Assembly: GCF_026891975.1 (NCBI RefSeq)
Contig: NZ_JAPTGB010000008.1
Span: 23,708 to 87,707 of the forward strand
Direction of reading: 5' to 3'
Origin: Methanocorpusculum petauri
Lineage (GTDB): Archaea > Halobacteriota > Methanomicrobia > Methanomicrobiales > Methanocorpusculaceae
DNA length: 64,000 nucleotides
Every line of letters begins with the position of its first letter. The first letter of the stretch is position 1. Below, piece by piece: positions 1 to 8,577 of this stretch. Both the position numbers and the translations under genes were made by a program. The notes under the pieces are model-generated. The model worked only from the letters and a program-made list of their open reading frames with translations. It searched no databases and was not told the origin of the DNA.

Positions 1-2
1 CG

Positions 3-551
3 CCTCAGATAGTAAGCGACTCGCCTGAGGAGATTGAGACCTACTACCATGCAGCGCTTGACAACGGCAACGAAGGTATCATGCTCAAGGTTCTGGATTC
101 TCCCTATCTTCCCGGCAACCGCGGTAAGCTCTGGATTAAGATCAAGCCCGAGGTTGATACGATTGATCTTGTTGTCACCGGTGCTGAGTGGGGCGAGGGA
201 AAGCGTGCGAAGATGTTCGGTTCGTTTCTGCTTGCCTGTCAGGATGAAAACGGTGAGCTGCTGGAACTGAGCCGTGTGGCGACCGGTATTGACGATGCTA
301 TGCTTGCCGAGCTGTATGAGCTGTTTAAGGATAAGATCATCGCTGAACACGGCAAAACTGTGGTGTTTGAACCTGATGTCGTTTTTGAGGTGGGGTACGC
401 CGAGCTGCAGAAAAGTACCACCTATGCTGCCGGCTATGCTCTGCGGTTTCCTCGTTTCGTCCGCCTGCGTGACGATAAAGATCCAAGCGAGATAGAGACG
501 ATCGATTCTCTTTTCCGCAGGTATGGTATGCAGAATAAAGCAGGCCAGTAA
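3..551 (+). CDS. lig: ATP-dependent DNA ligase, C-terminal part (5' end outside window)
   Basis: The frame is open from the first full codon at position 3, so the gene starts before the window; 182 residues are visible. The fragment begins just before the conserved ligase segment GNEGIMLK, followed by W-I-K-I-K-P, which is nucleotidyltransferase motif V with its phosphate-binding lysines. The remainder is the OB-fold domain ([20 protein letters not shown]) and a C-terminal tail with [12 protein letters not shown], typical of archaeal/eukaryotic-type ligase I. Known role of the family: ATP-driven sealing of nicks in Okazaki-fragment maturation and repair. The stop codon overlaps a possible ATG (TAATG at 549-553), but I place the start of the next gene further downstream. 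Confidence 0.93.
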   Translation, partial: PQIVSDSPEEIETYYHAALDNGNEGIMLKVLDSPYLPGNRGKLWIKIKPEVDTIDLVVTGAEWGEGKRAKMFGSFLLACQDENGELLELSRVATGIDDAMLAELYELFKDKIIAEHGKTVVFEPDVVFEVGYAELQKSTTYAAGYALRFPRFVRLRDDKDPSEIETIDSLFRRYGMQNKAGQ

Positions 552-667
552 TGGTCTGTTTTCGCTTGTTTTATCCGAAAATTCCCCTTCAATACCCTTT
601 TGTTAGAAGGCAAGTTTATGTAGACTCAAAGAAGAAATATTACCAGCATTTTGGCGAGGCACTTCCT

Positions 668-2947
668 GTGATATCACCACTTGAAAAGATTAGCGAATTC
701 ATTGTACAGCGACCGTTTTTGACCGGTTGTTTCCTGATAGCTCTTATTATGCTCTCATTTGTTGGAGCAAGTACTCTGTCCATGAGTACCGAGACACAGG
801 ATGCGGACAAAAACGCTCACGGCGCGTACATTCTGGATAGTTATACGAATAACTTCCAGTCGGACTCCATCATGCTGATGGTGCAGGCCGACTCGGTAAT
901 GGACGTAACGGTTGTGGACCGTGTCTATACACTGCAGCAGCAGATGGCGACAACACAGGGAGTTTCGTCGGTACAAAGTGTGTATGATGTTTTGGCCGCC
1001 TACAACGGCGGTTCTATTCCGCAGAATCAGGCAATCATCGATAATGTTGTTGCAATGATTCCGGAGGGTATTACTGCATCTATTATGCCGAACGGGCAGC
1101 TTGCGATTATTTTGATCAAGCTGGACACTGGGACGTCCTCAACGACGCAGCAGAGTATTCTCAATAACCTGAGAAGTATGACGGCTGCATCCGATATTCC
1201 TCCGGGAGTGACGCTGACTTTTACCGGCAATGCAGCAATGCAGCAGGATATGGGCGGCGACCTTGGTTCGAACATGATCATTCTGCTGGTCGCGGCAATT
1301 GTTCTGATGATGCTTGCCTGTAAGTTTCTGTTCAACCATGTGCGGTTCCCGCTTCTGTCGATTGTGAGCGTGTTTACCGGTCTGATTCTGACGTTTGGTA
1401 TGATGGGAATTTTTGGACTGCCGTTCTCAATGACGACGATTGGTGCAATGCCGATTCTCTTAGGTATCGGTGTGGATTATGCAATTCAGTTCCATTCGCG
1501 TCTTGATGATGAGATGCGGAACAAGCGTTCTCTTCCCGAGGCAATCAAACTCGCTGTGTCCAAGACAGGTGCTGCGGTGTTTTATGCAATGATTGCCAGT
1601 GCGCTGGGATTCATGGCAATGATGGTTTCCACTCTGCCGGATATCCGCCAGTTTGGTATCACGGCAATTCTTGGTATTGCCTGTTGTTATGTTGCTGCAC
1701 TGATTATTATTCCGCTGGCAGCTGTTCTTACCAATTATCAGCCAAAACCGCACAAGCTTTTGGCAAACGGCGAGGAAAAGAAGCCGTTTTCGGAGACGTA
1801 CAATGAGCTTCTGAGAAAACTTGCGGTGAAGGTGACGAAGTTTGCCGTTCCTATTATGCTCGTTCTCTGTATTATCGGATTTACCGGTGTGTATCTGGAC
1901 GAGGAGGTTCCGGTCAGTACTGATATGAAGTCCTATGTGCCGGTGGATATGCCTGCTATTGTGAATATTAATACGGTAACCCGGGCGATGGGTGATACCG
2001 GAGGTTTCCAGGTATATGTGCAGGGAGGGGAACTGACCAGTCCGGATGCGATAGAATGGATGTATAAGTGGGGAGCGCATGAGCTGGCGTTGTACAATAC
2101 GCGGTTTACGAGTGTTTCCAGTATTGCAACCGTGATTGTGGAGAAGAACGGCGGTGTTATCCCGACAACGCAGGTGGAGATTGATACTATTTTGAACTCC
2201 ATGAGCGAGGCGGATAAGTCGTCCTATATTAAGGATGGAACCCAGGCGGTTATCAGTTTCGGCATGAAGTCGTTGTCGGAGGCGCAGCAGCGGTCGCTCG
2301 TCTCGGAGGTTAGTGCGGATGTGCAGTTCTTTGCACCACCCCCGGGTATTGAGGCGGTTGTGACGGGCAGTGCGTACTCATTCGTGGAGATGATGAAGGA
2401 TATCCGCGAAGGAAAGACGAAGATGACGCTGCTCGCATTTGTGATCATCTTTGCATTCCTGGCAGTCCTCTATCGGAGTGCGGGTATGGCTATCTGTCCG
2501 CTGGTGCCGATCGTGCTGATTATCGGATGGAACGGGGCGGCGATGTACTTCTTCGGTATCGATTATACGATCCTGACGGCAACGATGGGGGCGATGACGA
2601 TAGGTGTCGCTGCGGAGTACTGTATCATGATGGTGGAGCGTATCTATGAGGAGATGGAGCATCATGATACGATAACGGCGGTGCAGAACGGTACCGGCAA
2701 GATCGGAACGGCAATTACGGTGTCCGGTTGTGCAACGATGTGTGGTTTCTCGGCACTGATGTTCTCGAACTTCCCGATCATCAGCGGGTTTGGTATGGTG
2801 ACGGTGCTTGCAATGGGCTTTACGCTGTTTGGTGCAGTGGTTGCAGTTCCGGCAACGGTTGCAATTGTTCTGAAGAACCGCAAGAAGGGTAATCTTGAGG
2901 GCGACGGGGAGTACACGCACAACTCGATGAACTGCCCGGCATTATAA
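668..2947 (+). CDS. RND/MMPL-family exporter (HAE3-like)
   Basis: About 759 residues. One N-terminal transmembrane helix is followed by an extracytoplasmic loop of about 170 residues, a five-to-six-helix bundle with a sterol-sensing/MMPL motif (GIGVDYAIQFHSR), a second external loop, and a second bundle (MTIGVAAEYCIMMVERI). This two-fold repeat is the RND architecture, and the length fits the archaeal hydrophobe/amphiphile exporters. The substrate cannot be read from sequence; lipids or hydrophobic compounds are inference from the family. Start choice: a GTG at 668 is preceded by GGCGAGG and a TATA-like TTTATG near 613-619. An in-frame ATG at 551 would add 39 polar residues ahead of the first helix and overlaps the ligase stop; it is the alternative. 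Confidence 0.85.
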   Translation: MISPLEKISEFIVQRPFLTGCFLIALIMLSFVGASTLSMSTETQDADKNAHGAYILDSYTNNFQSDSIMLMVQADSVMDVTVVDRVYTLQQQMATTQGVSSVQSVYDVLAAYNGGSIPQNQAIIDNVVAMIPEGITASIMPNGQLAIILIKLDTGTSSTTQQSILNNLRSMTAASDIPPGVTLTFTGNAAMQQDMGGDLGSNMIILLVAAIVLMMLACKFLFNHVRFPLLSIVSVFTGLILTFGMMGIFGLPFSMTTIGAMPILLGIGVDYAIQFHSRLDDEMRNKRSLPEAIKLAVSKTGAAVFYAMIASALGFMAMMVSTLPDIRQFGITAILGIACCYVAALIIIPLAAVLTNYQPKPHKLLANGEEKKPFSETYNELLRKLAVKVTKFAVPIMLVLCIIGFTGVYLDEEVPVSTDMKSYVPVDMPAIVNINTVTRAMGDTGGFQVYVQGGELTSPDAIEWMYKWGAHELALYNTRFTSVSSIATVIVEKNGGVIPTTQVEIDTILNSMSEADKSSYIKDGTQAVISFGMKSLSEAQQRSLVSEVSADVQFFAPPPGIEAVVTGSAYSFVEMMKDIREGKTKMTLLAFVIIFAFLAVLYRSAGMAICPLVPIVLIIGWNGAAMYFFGIDYTILTATMGAMTIGVAAEYCIMMVERIYEEMEHHDTITAVQNGTGKIGTAITVSGCATMCGFSALMFSNFPIISGFGMVTVLAMGFTLFGAVVAVPATVAIVLKNRKKGNLEGDGEYTHNSMNCPAL

Positions 2948-3008
2948 TCTCTTTTTTTCCGGAGGATGCAGCCGGGTCAATTATCAGATTTCCGCAAAGG
3001 CAAAGATT

Positions 3009-3071
3009 TTTTTTATTCAGATCTCTTTGATCATGCAATCTGGGATACTTCAGATGGTTGGAGCAATGCCG
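3009..3071 (+). repeat. Dispersed intergenic repeat, copy A
   Basis: This segment begins TTTTTTATTCAGAT and aligns without gaps to 18252-18314. My hand count is about 49 identical positions of 63. Both copies are in the same orientation and lie in intergenic DNA. Surrounding sequence does not align. Read forward, both encode a similar short peptide (FYSD-L/I-FD-x-AI), but the enclosing open frames otherwise differ, so I treat this as a DNA repeat and not as a gene. Confidence 0.6.
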
Positions 3072-3190
3072 TATTCTGTGTTTTCTGCGAAATTCAGGAT
3101 TTTATGGGCAATACCACTGTTGAAGGGATGTTAAAAAAACTGCCGGGGATAAAATGCTCTTCAGACTTGAATCGTAATAAAAAGCCATTG

Positions 3191-3213
3191 TAGGGGCAAA
3201 TCAGGTGCCCCTA
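3191..3213. terminator. Perfect 8-bp hairpin in the gap after the exporter gene
   Basis: TAGGGGCA at 3191-3198 and TGCCCCTA at 3206-3213 are exact inverted complements with a 7-nt loop. It stands about 245 nt after the exporter stop codon in AT-rich DNA. No T-run follows on either strand, so it may be an mRNA 3' structure or a protein-binding palindrome. The remainder of the gap from 3214 to 3581 is AT-rich and holds nothing else I can support. Confidence 0.35.
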
Positions 3214-3581
3214 TACGTATATATAACCAGCATTGTGTTTATGTAATTAGTCCTGTGATATATTGTGTCAAATAAAAAATATGTTCAAGAATAATTTATT
3301 CTCACCAGACCAAACAACAGCTTAAATGTACCCTAAAAAATATGTTGAAATCTGTGCTATCCAGGTCAAGGCGGATTTTCAGGATATCTGGGAATACGTA
3401 CCTTTAACAAGGTCCCCAAATCATTTTTTTATTCGAGGTCAATTCTGGTAAATTATAGTATCACAATCTAAATGAAATATTATCTTTTGCATTGTATTGG
3501 CTAGGAAAATGACCCCACCTACACATGTCGTACTGTGCAATGTGATGGATGTTTGAAGCAAATAGTATAAACGCATGAAGT

Positions 3582-3698
3582 ATGTTAATTATGAGCAGAA
3601 AAATAAGAAAACTTGCACTGATTATAATGATGATCTTGGAAATTACATCTTTGAGTCTCATCTGCTATCTCATCGTGTCAAACGCGGGGGTAATTTAG
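3582..3698 (+). CDS. Putative membrane micropeptide 1 (38 aa)
   Basis: A 38-residue open frame with a basic N-terminus (SRKIRK) followed by a continuous hydrophobic stretch, LALIIMMILEITSLSLICYL, able to span a membrane once. A second ATG at codon 4 would give 35 residues. No strong ribosome-binding site is visible. The stop TAG (3696-3698) sits two bases before the ATG of a second hydrophobic peptide, the sort of spacing seen in translationally coupled genes. Base composition is much richer in AT than the neighbours. I do not recognise a family. Chance is a real alternative for an ORF this short. Confidence 0.35.
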   Translation: MLIMSRKIRKLALIIMMILEITSLSLICYLIVSNAGVI

Positions 3699-3700
3699 TT

Positions 3701-3835
3701 ATGAACTGGGAATGGAAAAAAATTCCCGAATTAGGCACAGTTGGATCGTATCTATATTATGGGCTATTGTATGCCAATATGATGGCTTCTATAATTCTTG
3801 TCGGGATATTGGTGTCGAAAATAATCTCACCATAA
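3701..3835 (+). CDS. Putative membrane micropeptide 2 (44 aa)
   Basis: A 44-residue frame that starts MNWEWKKIPELG and continues into a long hydrophobic C-terminus (YYGLLYANMMASIILVGILV) ending SKIISP. A purine stretch, GCGGGGG, lies about 10 nt before the ATG. It follows the stop codon of the previous small frame by two bases. The same frame is open further upstream to 3575, but that part overlaps micropeptide 1 in another frame and is polar, so the short version is preferred. No family is recognised. Between this stop and the tRNA at 4019 the DNA is AT-rich and I see no gene. Confidence 0.4.
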   Translation: MNWEWKKIPELGTVGSYLYYGLLYANMMASIILVGILVSKIISP

Positions 3836-4018
3836 ATAAACAATTAAAAAATTATCAATTTTTTATATTTTGGAGTTATATTTTTCTGGATTGTATATTT
3901 CATGATGGTACCTTTGTCATGCTATAGCAAATTCGCGTCTTTCCTCAATTAGATGTATTGGTCAACAGAGAATTTTTCCGTGAAAAGAGCGTGAGAGGAC
4001 TTGAAATCAAGTTAAAGA

Positions 4019-4089
4019 GCCGTTGGAGGGACTTGAACCCTCGGCCTGCTGATTACGAATCAGCCGCTATACCGCTAAGCCACAACGGC
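4019..4089 (-). tRNA. tRNA-Thr (anticodon CGT)
   Basis: On the minus strand the sequence folds as a 71-nt cloverleaf. The acceptor arm is GCCGTTG paired with CAACGGC. The anticodon arm is GCTGA-TTCGTAA-TCAGC, whose loop gives anticodon CGT (reads ACG, threonine). The T arm is GAGGG-TTCAAGT-CCCTC. CCA is not encoded and no intron is visible. An AT-rich element (AATAAATAAG, 4124-4133), about 35-45 bases upstream, may be its TATA box. Confidence 0.95.
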
Positions 4090-4175
4090 ACAAAAAATGT
4101 GCTTTATCAAATTGCACGTAACACAATAAATAAGTTATCTGCGCCTCATCCCGGAGACGCAGTTCGGCATGCCGG

Positions 4176-4472
4176 TTACGAGTATCCGCGCAGAGTGAAC
4201 CCGTCCGATCCCCCTTCGGGCTGTGCCGCGGGCGTGATGGACCCAAACTTCTCCTCATAGTCGTTTACGCTTTTCTGGAGTGCCGCCAGCAGCTTTTTTG
4301 CGTGGGACGGGCTGATGGAAACAATGGCTTTTGCTTTTGCCTGATTCACCGCCGGAAGCTGGTGCAGAAACATCATTGTGAACTCATCGTCCTTGAAGGC
4401 TATCTGAATCATATTGCTGTACACCGGGTCAAGATTCTGGGGAATCTGGACATTGATTTCGTTCCCTGCCAT
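4176..4472 (-). CDS. DUF3467 family protein
   Basis: A 98-residue cytoplasmic protein without signal or membrane segment. The layout matches DUF3467: an N-terminal strand (INVQIPQNLDPVYSNMIQIAFKDDEFTMMF), then AKAKAIVSISPSHAKKLLAALQKSVNDYEEKFG. The last 20 residues are Gly/Ser-rich and probably disordered. The family is widespread in bacteria and archaea and has no established function. It is divergent from the Cas4-like gene; the sequence between contains CTTATAG (about 4502-4508), a reasonable TATA element for this gene. Confidence 0.8.
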   Translation of the reverse strand: MAGNEINVQIPQNLDPVYSNMIQIAFKDDEFTMMFLHQLPAVNQAKAKAIVSISPSHAKKLLAALQKSVNDYEEKFGSITPAAQPEGGSDGFTLRGYS

Positions 4473-4519
4473 AAGTATAATACTATTGGCGCGGATGTTA
4501 TCTTATAGAATTGGTTCTG

Positions 4520-5203
4520 ATGCCCAACGCAATTCCGGTACGCGATCTTGTCCGATGCAGTGTCTGTCCCCTGCAGGTGTATCTGTCCCGTTCCACTCCC
4601 GGGGAGTTTGCAGAGCCTGCGGGCTACAGTATTGCAAAGCAGATTGCCGCACATCTCGGTGATGAACTGGATTTCAGAGAGATCTGGGAGGAGATTGAAA
4701 CTGTGCTGCCGGATGCAGGGGCTGAGGAGTATGCGCAGGCTTCGGCAATGATTGAGGCGTGCAGAAAAACGGTCTGGCGGTCTCCGGTAAACACGGATGT
4801 GTTTGTATCCTCAGAGAAGTACGGGATCGTAGGGAAGGTTGACCGGCTGTTTGAGGATGGATTTTCGATCGTTCGCAGTACTGCAGCGCCTTCAACCGGT
4901 ATCTATGCAACTGACCGGCTTCGCCTGACCGCATACTGGTTCTGCCTTTTTGAGGAGTACAAAAGACCCTTTGCCGGGTCTGTGGAGTATCTGGGTTCCG
5001 GAACCGTGCGGCATCTTGCATCACCTGCCCCCGCGGACCGCCGTGCATTTCTTGCCGCGCTCCGCAGCGCGGAATCTGTATTCCGGGGAGAGATTCCCCG
5101 GCCCCTCCGCGGGCGTCACTGCCTCTCCTGTACGTTTCATGAACGATGCGACAATGTTTTGCGCCCGAAATCCCTGTTTGAACGATTACATCCGGCGAGA
5201 TGA
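4520..5203 (+). CDS. Cas4/RecB-like protein with Fe-S cysteines, nuclease site apparently degenerate
   Basis: The 227-residue protein has the Cas4/DUF83 layout: N-terminal VRDLVRCSVCPLQVYL (Cys 13, Cys 16) and C-terminal CLSCTFHERC (about 201-210), which together would supply the four cysteines of an Fe-S cluster. The central PD-(D/E)XK core has GKVDRL with the expected Asp. Where active members carry E-x-K (VEYKS-like), this protein reads SIVRST, so the catalytic Glu and Lys seem to be missing. No cas genes or CRISPR repeats are nearby. It may be a structural or DNA-binding paralogue. I start at the ATG at 4520 in preference to the TTG at 4511. The next frame opens at or just after its stop codon. 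Confidence 0.7.
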   Translation: MPNAIPVRDLVRCSVCPLQVYLSRSTPGEFAEPAGYSIAKQIAAHLGDELDFREIWEEIETVLPDAGAEEYAQASAMIEACRKTVWRSPVNTDVFVSSEKYGIVGKVDRLFEDGFSIVRSTAAPSTGIYATDRLRLTAYWFCLFEEYKRPFAGSVEYLGSGTVRHLASPAPADRRAFLAALRSAESVFRGEIPRPLRGRHCLSCTFHERCDNVLRPKSLFERLHPAR

Positions 5204-5259
5204 CGATACCTACATATCCGTTCACAACAGACAAGATACCTGCATTTGCGGGATTATGC

Positions 5260-5910
5260 ATGACCTCGGTACTCTCTGAAGACATTCTGGAAGAAATACT
5301 TAATACCGGCACTGATGAGGTTTTGCTTCATGTGCTCAAACTCCCCCACCATACCGAAGCAGAGATTGAAAAAGCCCTGAATATGCTTGTTGAGCACGGG
5401 TTTGTGCATCGCAGCAGTAAAACAGTCCGGCTCACCGAGAAAGGCGCGGAGAAGGCTGCACAGGTTGCACGCAAACACGCAGTCCTTGAAACATTTCTGA
5501 CCGATGTTCTGGGAAAACAGCCGGAGGCTGCATCCAAAGAAGCCTGCATTCTGGAGCACAATATTTCGACCGAGACGATTGAGCGGCTCGATAATTTTCT
5601 GGATCAGCGAAAGCCGGAAACCATTCCTTCGGAGAAGACCGGATTCACCGATCATAATAACCTCACCCGCAAAAATCCAATAATTCCGCTTTCCGAGTGC
5701 CCGGAAGGGGCGCTTCTGCATGTTTCCATGATCCGGTGTTTTGCCAAGCACAGCAGGCTGATCGATCTGGGGGTAATTCCCGGAGAGCTGATCACTTTGC
5801 GGCGCAAACTCGTCAACAATGCTGTGGTCATCACCGTGAAAGGCTGCGATATTGCATTAAGTCCGGAGGTATCCGCCAATATTATGGTTGAACGGTGCGA
5901 GACGCCATGA
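5260..5910 (+). CDS. DtxR-family metal-dependent regulator with C-terminal FeoA/SH3 domain
   Basis: 216 residues. An N-terminal winged helix ends in VRLTEKGAEKAA. It is followed by the DtxR dimerisation domain with its metal ligands (KHAVLETFL and EACILEHNIS, which keeps the Cys, Glu and His of the DtxR primary site). After a linker, residues from about 145 form a FeoA/SH3-like domain (GVIPGELITLRRKL, VVITVKGCDIALSPEVSANIMV). Known role of the family: Fe(II)- or Mn(II)-responsive repression. The position directly before feoB, overlapping it by ATGA, suggests control of iron uptake. An upstream ATG at 5200 overlaps the previous stop codon and would add 20 residues of unusual composition; I prefer 5260 because it aligns with the family N-terminus. 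Confidence 0.85.
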   Translation: MTSVLSEDILEEILNTGTDEVLLHVLKLPHHTEAEIEKALNMLVEHGFVHRSSKTVRLTEKGAEKAAQVARKHAVLETFLTDVLGKQPEAASKEACILEHNISTETIERLDNFLDQRKPETIPSEKTGFTDHNNLTRKNPIIPLSECPEGALLHVSMIRCFAKHSRLIDLGVIPGELITLRRKLVNNAVVITVKGCDIALSPEVSANIMVERCETP

Positions 5911-7775
5911 TGCCGCGGGCAGCACTTATCGGAAACCCGAGTGTGGGTAAGTCGCTCATCTTCAATCACCTGACCGGTCTCGGTGTTGAGGTGAGCAACT
6001 ATCCGGGAACAACCGTCGGAGTAATGCATGGTGTTGTGCGGTACGGCGATGCGGAGTTTTCGCTTGCCGATCTTCCCGGTATCTATTCGTTGTCCGGCGA
6101 CTCGGTTGAGGAGGAGATGGTCCGCGAGTATCTGCTTGGAGAGGATCTGGATCTTCTGATTGCGGTGCTTGATGCAAAACATCTTGAACGAAATCTCTAT
6201 CTTCTTTTGCAGGTGGCCGAGATCAGGAAGCCGCTGCTGGTTATTCTCAATATGATGGACGAGGCGGAGGCGGCGGGAAAGATCATTGATTCTGCTTCCC
6301 TTGCCAAACAGCTCGGTGTTCCGGTCATTCCTTCGGTTGCAACGAGCGGAAAAAATTTGGATGAGATTGCCCGCGCGGTTCTTGACGGGAATGTGCCGGT
6401 TCCGGGCCTTTCAATTCCGTATGATCATCATATTGAGGCGGCGGTTCACAGTCTGCAAAAATATTTCGGGCTGAGCCAGCCGGAGGCGCTGTGGGCGCTG
6501 GCAAGTATTCCGGTCAGTACGATTACACCGGAGATTCATGAGAATTCTCTGGTGATTGCAGAGGAGATTGAGCGCCGGCACATGATGTCGCCGGAGCAGA
6601 TTATTGCTGCGAACCGGCACAATCTCGCAAAACAACTGGCATCATCCGTTACCCGTACTGCTCCGCCGCGCCGCAGACGCGATTTTGATGCGCTTCTTAC
6701 GCGCGGGTTTCCGGGACTGCCGATTCTTGCGATTATTATGGTCTCGATCCTTTTGATCGTGTTTACCCTCGGTGGCGTTCTGGAGGAGACGATTGTCTCC
6801 CTGATGACAACCTACATCGCTGATCCGTTCCATGCGCTGGGTCTGGATCCGTTTGCCGATACGCTCGGCGGTGCAATTATTCTGGCCCTGATGTCGGGTC
6901 TGGGAATTGCGTTTCCGTATGTGTTTCTTTTCTATCTGTTCATCTCGGTGCTGGAGGATACGGGGTATTTAACACGGGCTGCGTTTCTGGCAGACCGGGG
7001 TATGCACAGACTCGGTCTCCACGGTCAGGGTCTGATTCCGATGGTGTTGTCGTTTGGGTGCAGTGTGCCGGCTATCATGAGTACGCGGCTGCTTCCGACA
7101 CGGCGCGAGCGCGTGATCGCATCGGTGCTGGTGACGATGCTGCCGTGTTCGGCGCGGACGGTTGTTATTTCAGGAATTGTCGCATCTTTTATCGGGTTCG
7201 GGGCGGCGTTTTCGATTTATGCAATTGTGTTTGTCCTTGTGTTTATTGTGGGCTGTATTCTTTCCCGCATCACACCGGGCGAGCAGTACGGGATGATCCT
7301 CGAGATGGCTGAGCTGCGCCGGCCCATCGCATCCCATGTTGTCCGTAAGGCATGGATGCGGGTGCGTGAGTTCATTTATATTGCAATGCCGCTGCTTCTG
7401 GTGAGCAGTATCTTCCTCGGGCTGTTTGAGTACTACGGCCTTGTTGCGATGTTTGAGGAGTTCATTGATCCGCTTTCAACGGCGGTTCTGGGCCTTCCGG
7501 GATTTGCGTTTACTGCACTGATGTTCGGTATTCTCCGTAAGGAGATGGCGTTTGAGACGCTGGCGGTGATGGCGGGAACGACGGATCTTGCGGCGGTTCT
7601 TTCAAGCGGACAACTCTATATCTTCGCGCTGGTGTGTGCGTTGTTTATTCCCTGCATTTCAACCATTGCGGTTCTCATGCGGGAGACAGGTGTCCGGTAT
7701 GCGGCGATGATTACGGTTTTTACGCTCTGTCTGGGCATTGGTCTGGGGGCACTGGCGCATCTGATTCTGCTGTGA
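5907..7775 (+). CDS. feoB: Ferrous iron transport protein B
   Basis: About 622 residues. The N-terminal GTPase domain has G1 GNPSVGKS, the switch region YPGTTV, G3 DLPG and G4 NMMD. It is followed by the helical guanine-dissociation-inhibitor-like segment and a membrane domain of about eight helices, with the FeoB signatures [11 protein letters not shown] and [10 protein letters not shown]. It imports Fe(II) across the cytoplasmic membrane. The ATG at 5907 overlaps the stop of the DtxR/FeoA gene, so the two are probably one transcript. No separate feoA is visible here; the FeoA-like domain of the regulator is the only one in the cluster. Confidence 0.95.
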   Translation: MMPRAALIGNPSVGKSLIFNHLTGLGVEVSNYPGTTVGVMHGVVRYGDAEFSLADLPGIYSLSGDSVEEEMVREYLLGEDLDLLIAVLDAKHLERNLYLLLQVAEIRKPLLVILNMMDEAEAAGKIIDSASLAKQLGVPVIPSVATSGKNLDEIARAVLDGNVPVPGLSIPYDHHIEAAVHSLQKYFGLSQPEALWALASIPVSTITPEIHENSLVIAEEIERRHMMSPEQIIAANRHNLAKQLASSVTRTAPPRRRRDFDALLTRGFPGLPILAIIMVSILLIVFTLGGVLEETIVSLMTTYIADPFHALGLDPFADTLGGAIILALMSGLGIAFPYVFLFYLFISVLEDTGYLTRAAFLADRGMHRLGLHGQGLIPMVLSFGCSVPAIMSTRLLPTRRERVIASVLVTMLPCSARTVVISGIVASFIGFGAAFSIYAIVFVLVFIVGCILSRITPGEQYGMILEMAELRRPIASHVVRKAWMRVREFIYIAMPLLLVSSIFLGLFEYYGLVAMFEEFIDPLSTAVLGLPGFAFTALMFGILRKEMAFETLAVMAGTTDLAAVLSSGQLYIFALVCALFIPCISTIAVLMRETGVRYAAMITVFTLCLGIGLGALAHLILL

Positions 7776-7818
7776 TGAGCAAGGACTCATTACGTGCCAA
7801 ATCCTACAAAGTACATAC

Positions 7819-8577
7819 ATGCTGACATTCATCGGACTTGGACTCTGCGACGAATACGATGTTTCCGTACGGGGACTGGAAGCAATCCGGAAGGCTGATG
7901 CGGTATTCCTTGAGGTGTACACTTCTGTTCTGACCGGGACCACGATTCCGCGACTTGAAGAGTATTACGGGAAAAAGATCACGCCGCTCTACCGCGAGGA
8001 TGTGGAGCTGCATCCCGAGCCGGTTCTTGATGCGGCGGCGGCAGGGGATGCGGTGTTTTTAACTGCGGGGGATTCGATGGTTGCGACAACCCATGCTGAT
8101 ATCCGTATTCGTGCGGCGGAACGCGGCATTCCCACCCGCATCATTCATGGTGCATCCATTACTACGGCGGTCTGCGGACTGTCCGGCCTGCAGAACTACC
8201 GGTTTGGCAAGTCGGTTTCTGTTCCGTTCCCTTATGGTAAATGGTTCCCGATGACGCCGATTGAGGTCATCGCCGCAAATCTTGCACAGAATCTGCATAC
8301 GCTGGTGTTTCTTGATATTCAGAAGGACAAGGAGCGGTACATGACGATTGCAGAGGCGGTTGATCTCCTGGAGGAACAGGCGTTACGTGCGGGGACATCT
8401 ATCCCGCTCTATATCGGCATTGCCCGCGCCGGGTCAGCTGATCCGGTGGTTCATGCAGGAAACGCAGAAGAGATGCGGAGGTTTGCGTTTGGTGAGCCGC
8501 TGCACATTATGATCGTCCCTGGTGAGCTGCATGATATTGAACGCGAGTATCTTGTGAGATTTGCCGGATTATGCTGA
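7819..8577 (+). CDS. dphB: Diphthine synthase
   Basis: 252 residues with the archaeal DphB/tetrapyrrole-methylase fold: N-terminal [19 protein letters not shown], then [10 protein letters not shown] and [13 protein letters not shown], the S-adenosylmethionine-binding loop, and [25 protein letters not shown]. The enzyme methylates the 3-amino-3-carboxypropyl group on the histidine of elongation factor 2 that becomes diphthamide. Its last bases overlap the ATG of the next gene (8571), which suggests coupled translation. Nothing unusual is seen in length or motifs. Confidence 0.95.
   Translation: MLTFIGLGLCDEYDVSVRGLEAIRKADAVFLEVYTSVLTGTTIPRLEEYYGKKITPLYREDVELHPEPVLDAAAAGDAVFLTAGDSMVATTHADIRIRAAERGIPTRIIHGASITTAVCGLSGLQNYRFGKSVSVPFPYGKWFPMTPIEVIAANLAQNLHTLVFLDIQKDKERYMTIAEAVDLLEEQALRAGTSIPLYIGIARAGSADPVVHAGNAEEMRRFAFGEPLHIMIVPGELHDIEREYLVRFAGLC

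Noticed and set aside
2966..3193. 75-residue frame over repeat copy A
   Set aside because: Only the repeat portion resembles the frame at 18.2 kb; it has no ribosome-binding site, and the open frame is best explained by the DNA repeat.
3712..3927. 71-residue frame overlapping micropeptide 2
   Set aside because: A shifted frame of the same AT-rich DNA with weaker start context and a less coherent composition.
3983..4012. Partial second tRNA next to tRNA-Thr (GAGGACTTGAAATC resembles a T arm)
   Set aside because: No matching stem and no anticodon arm; it is probably chance similarity.
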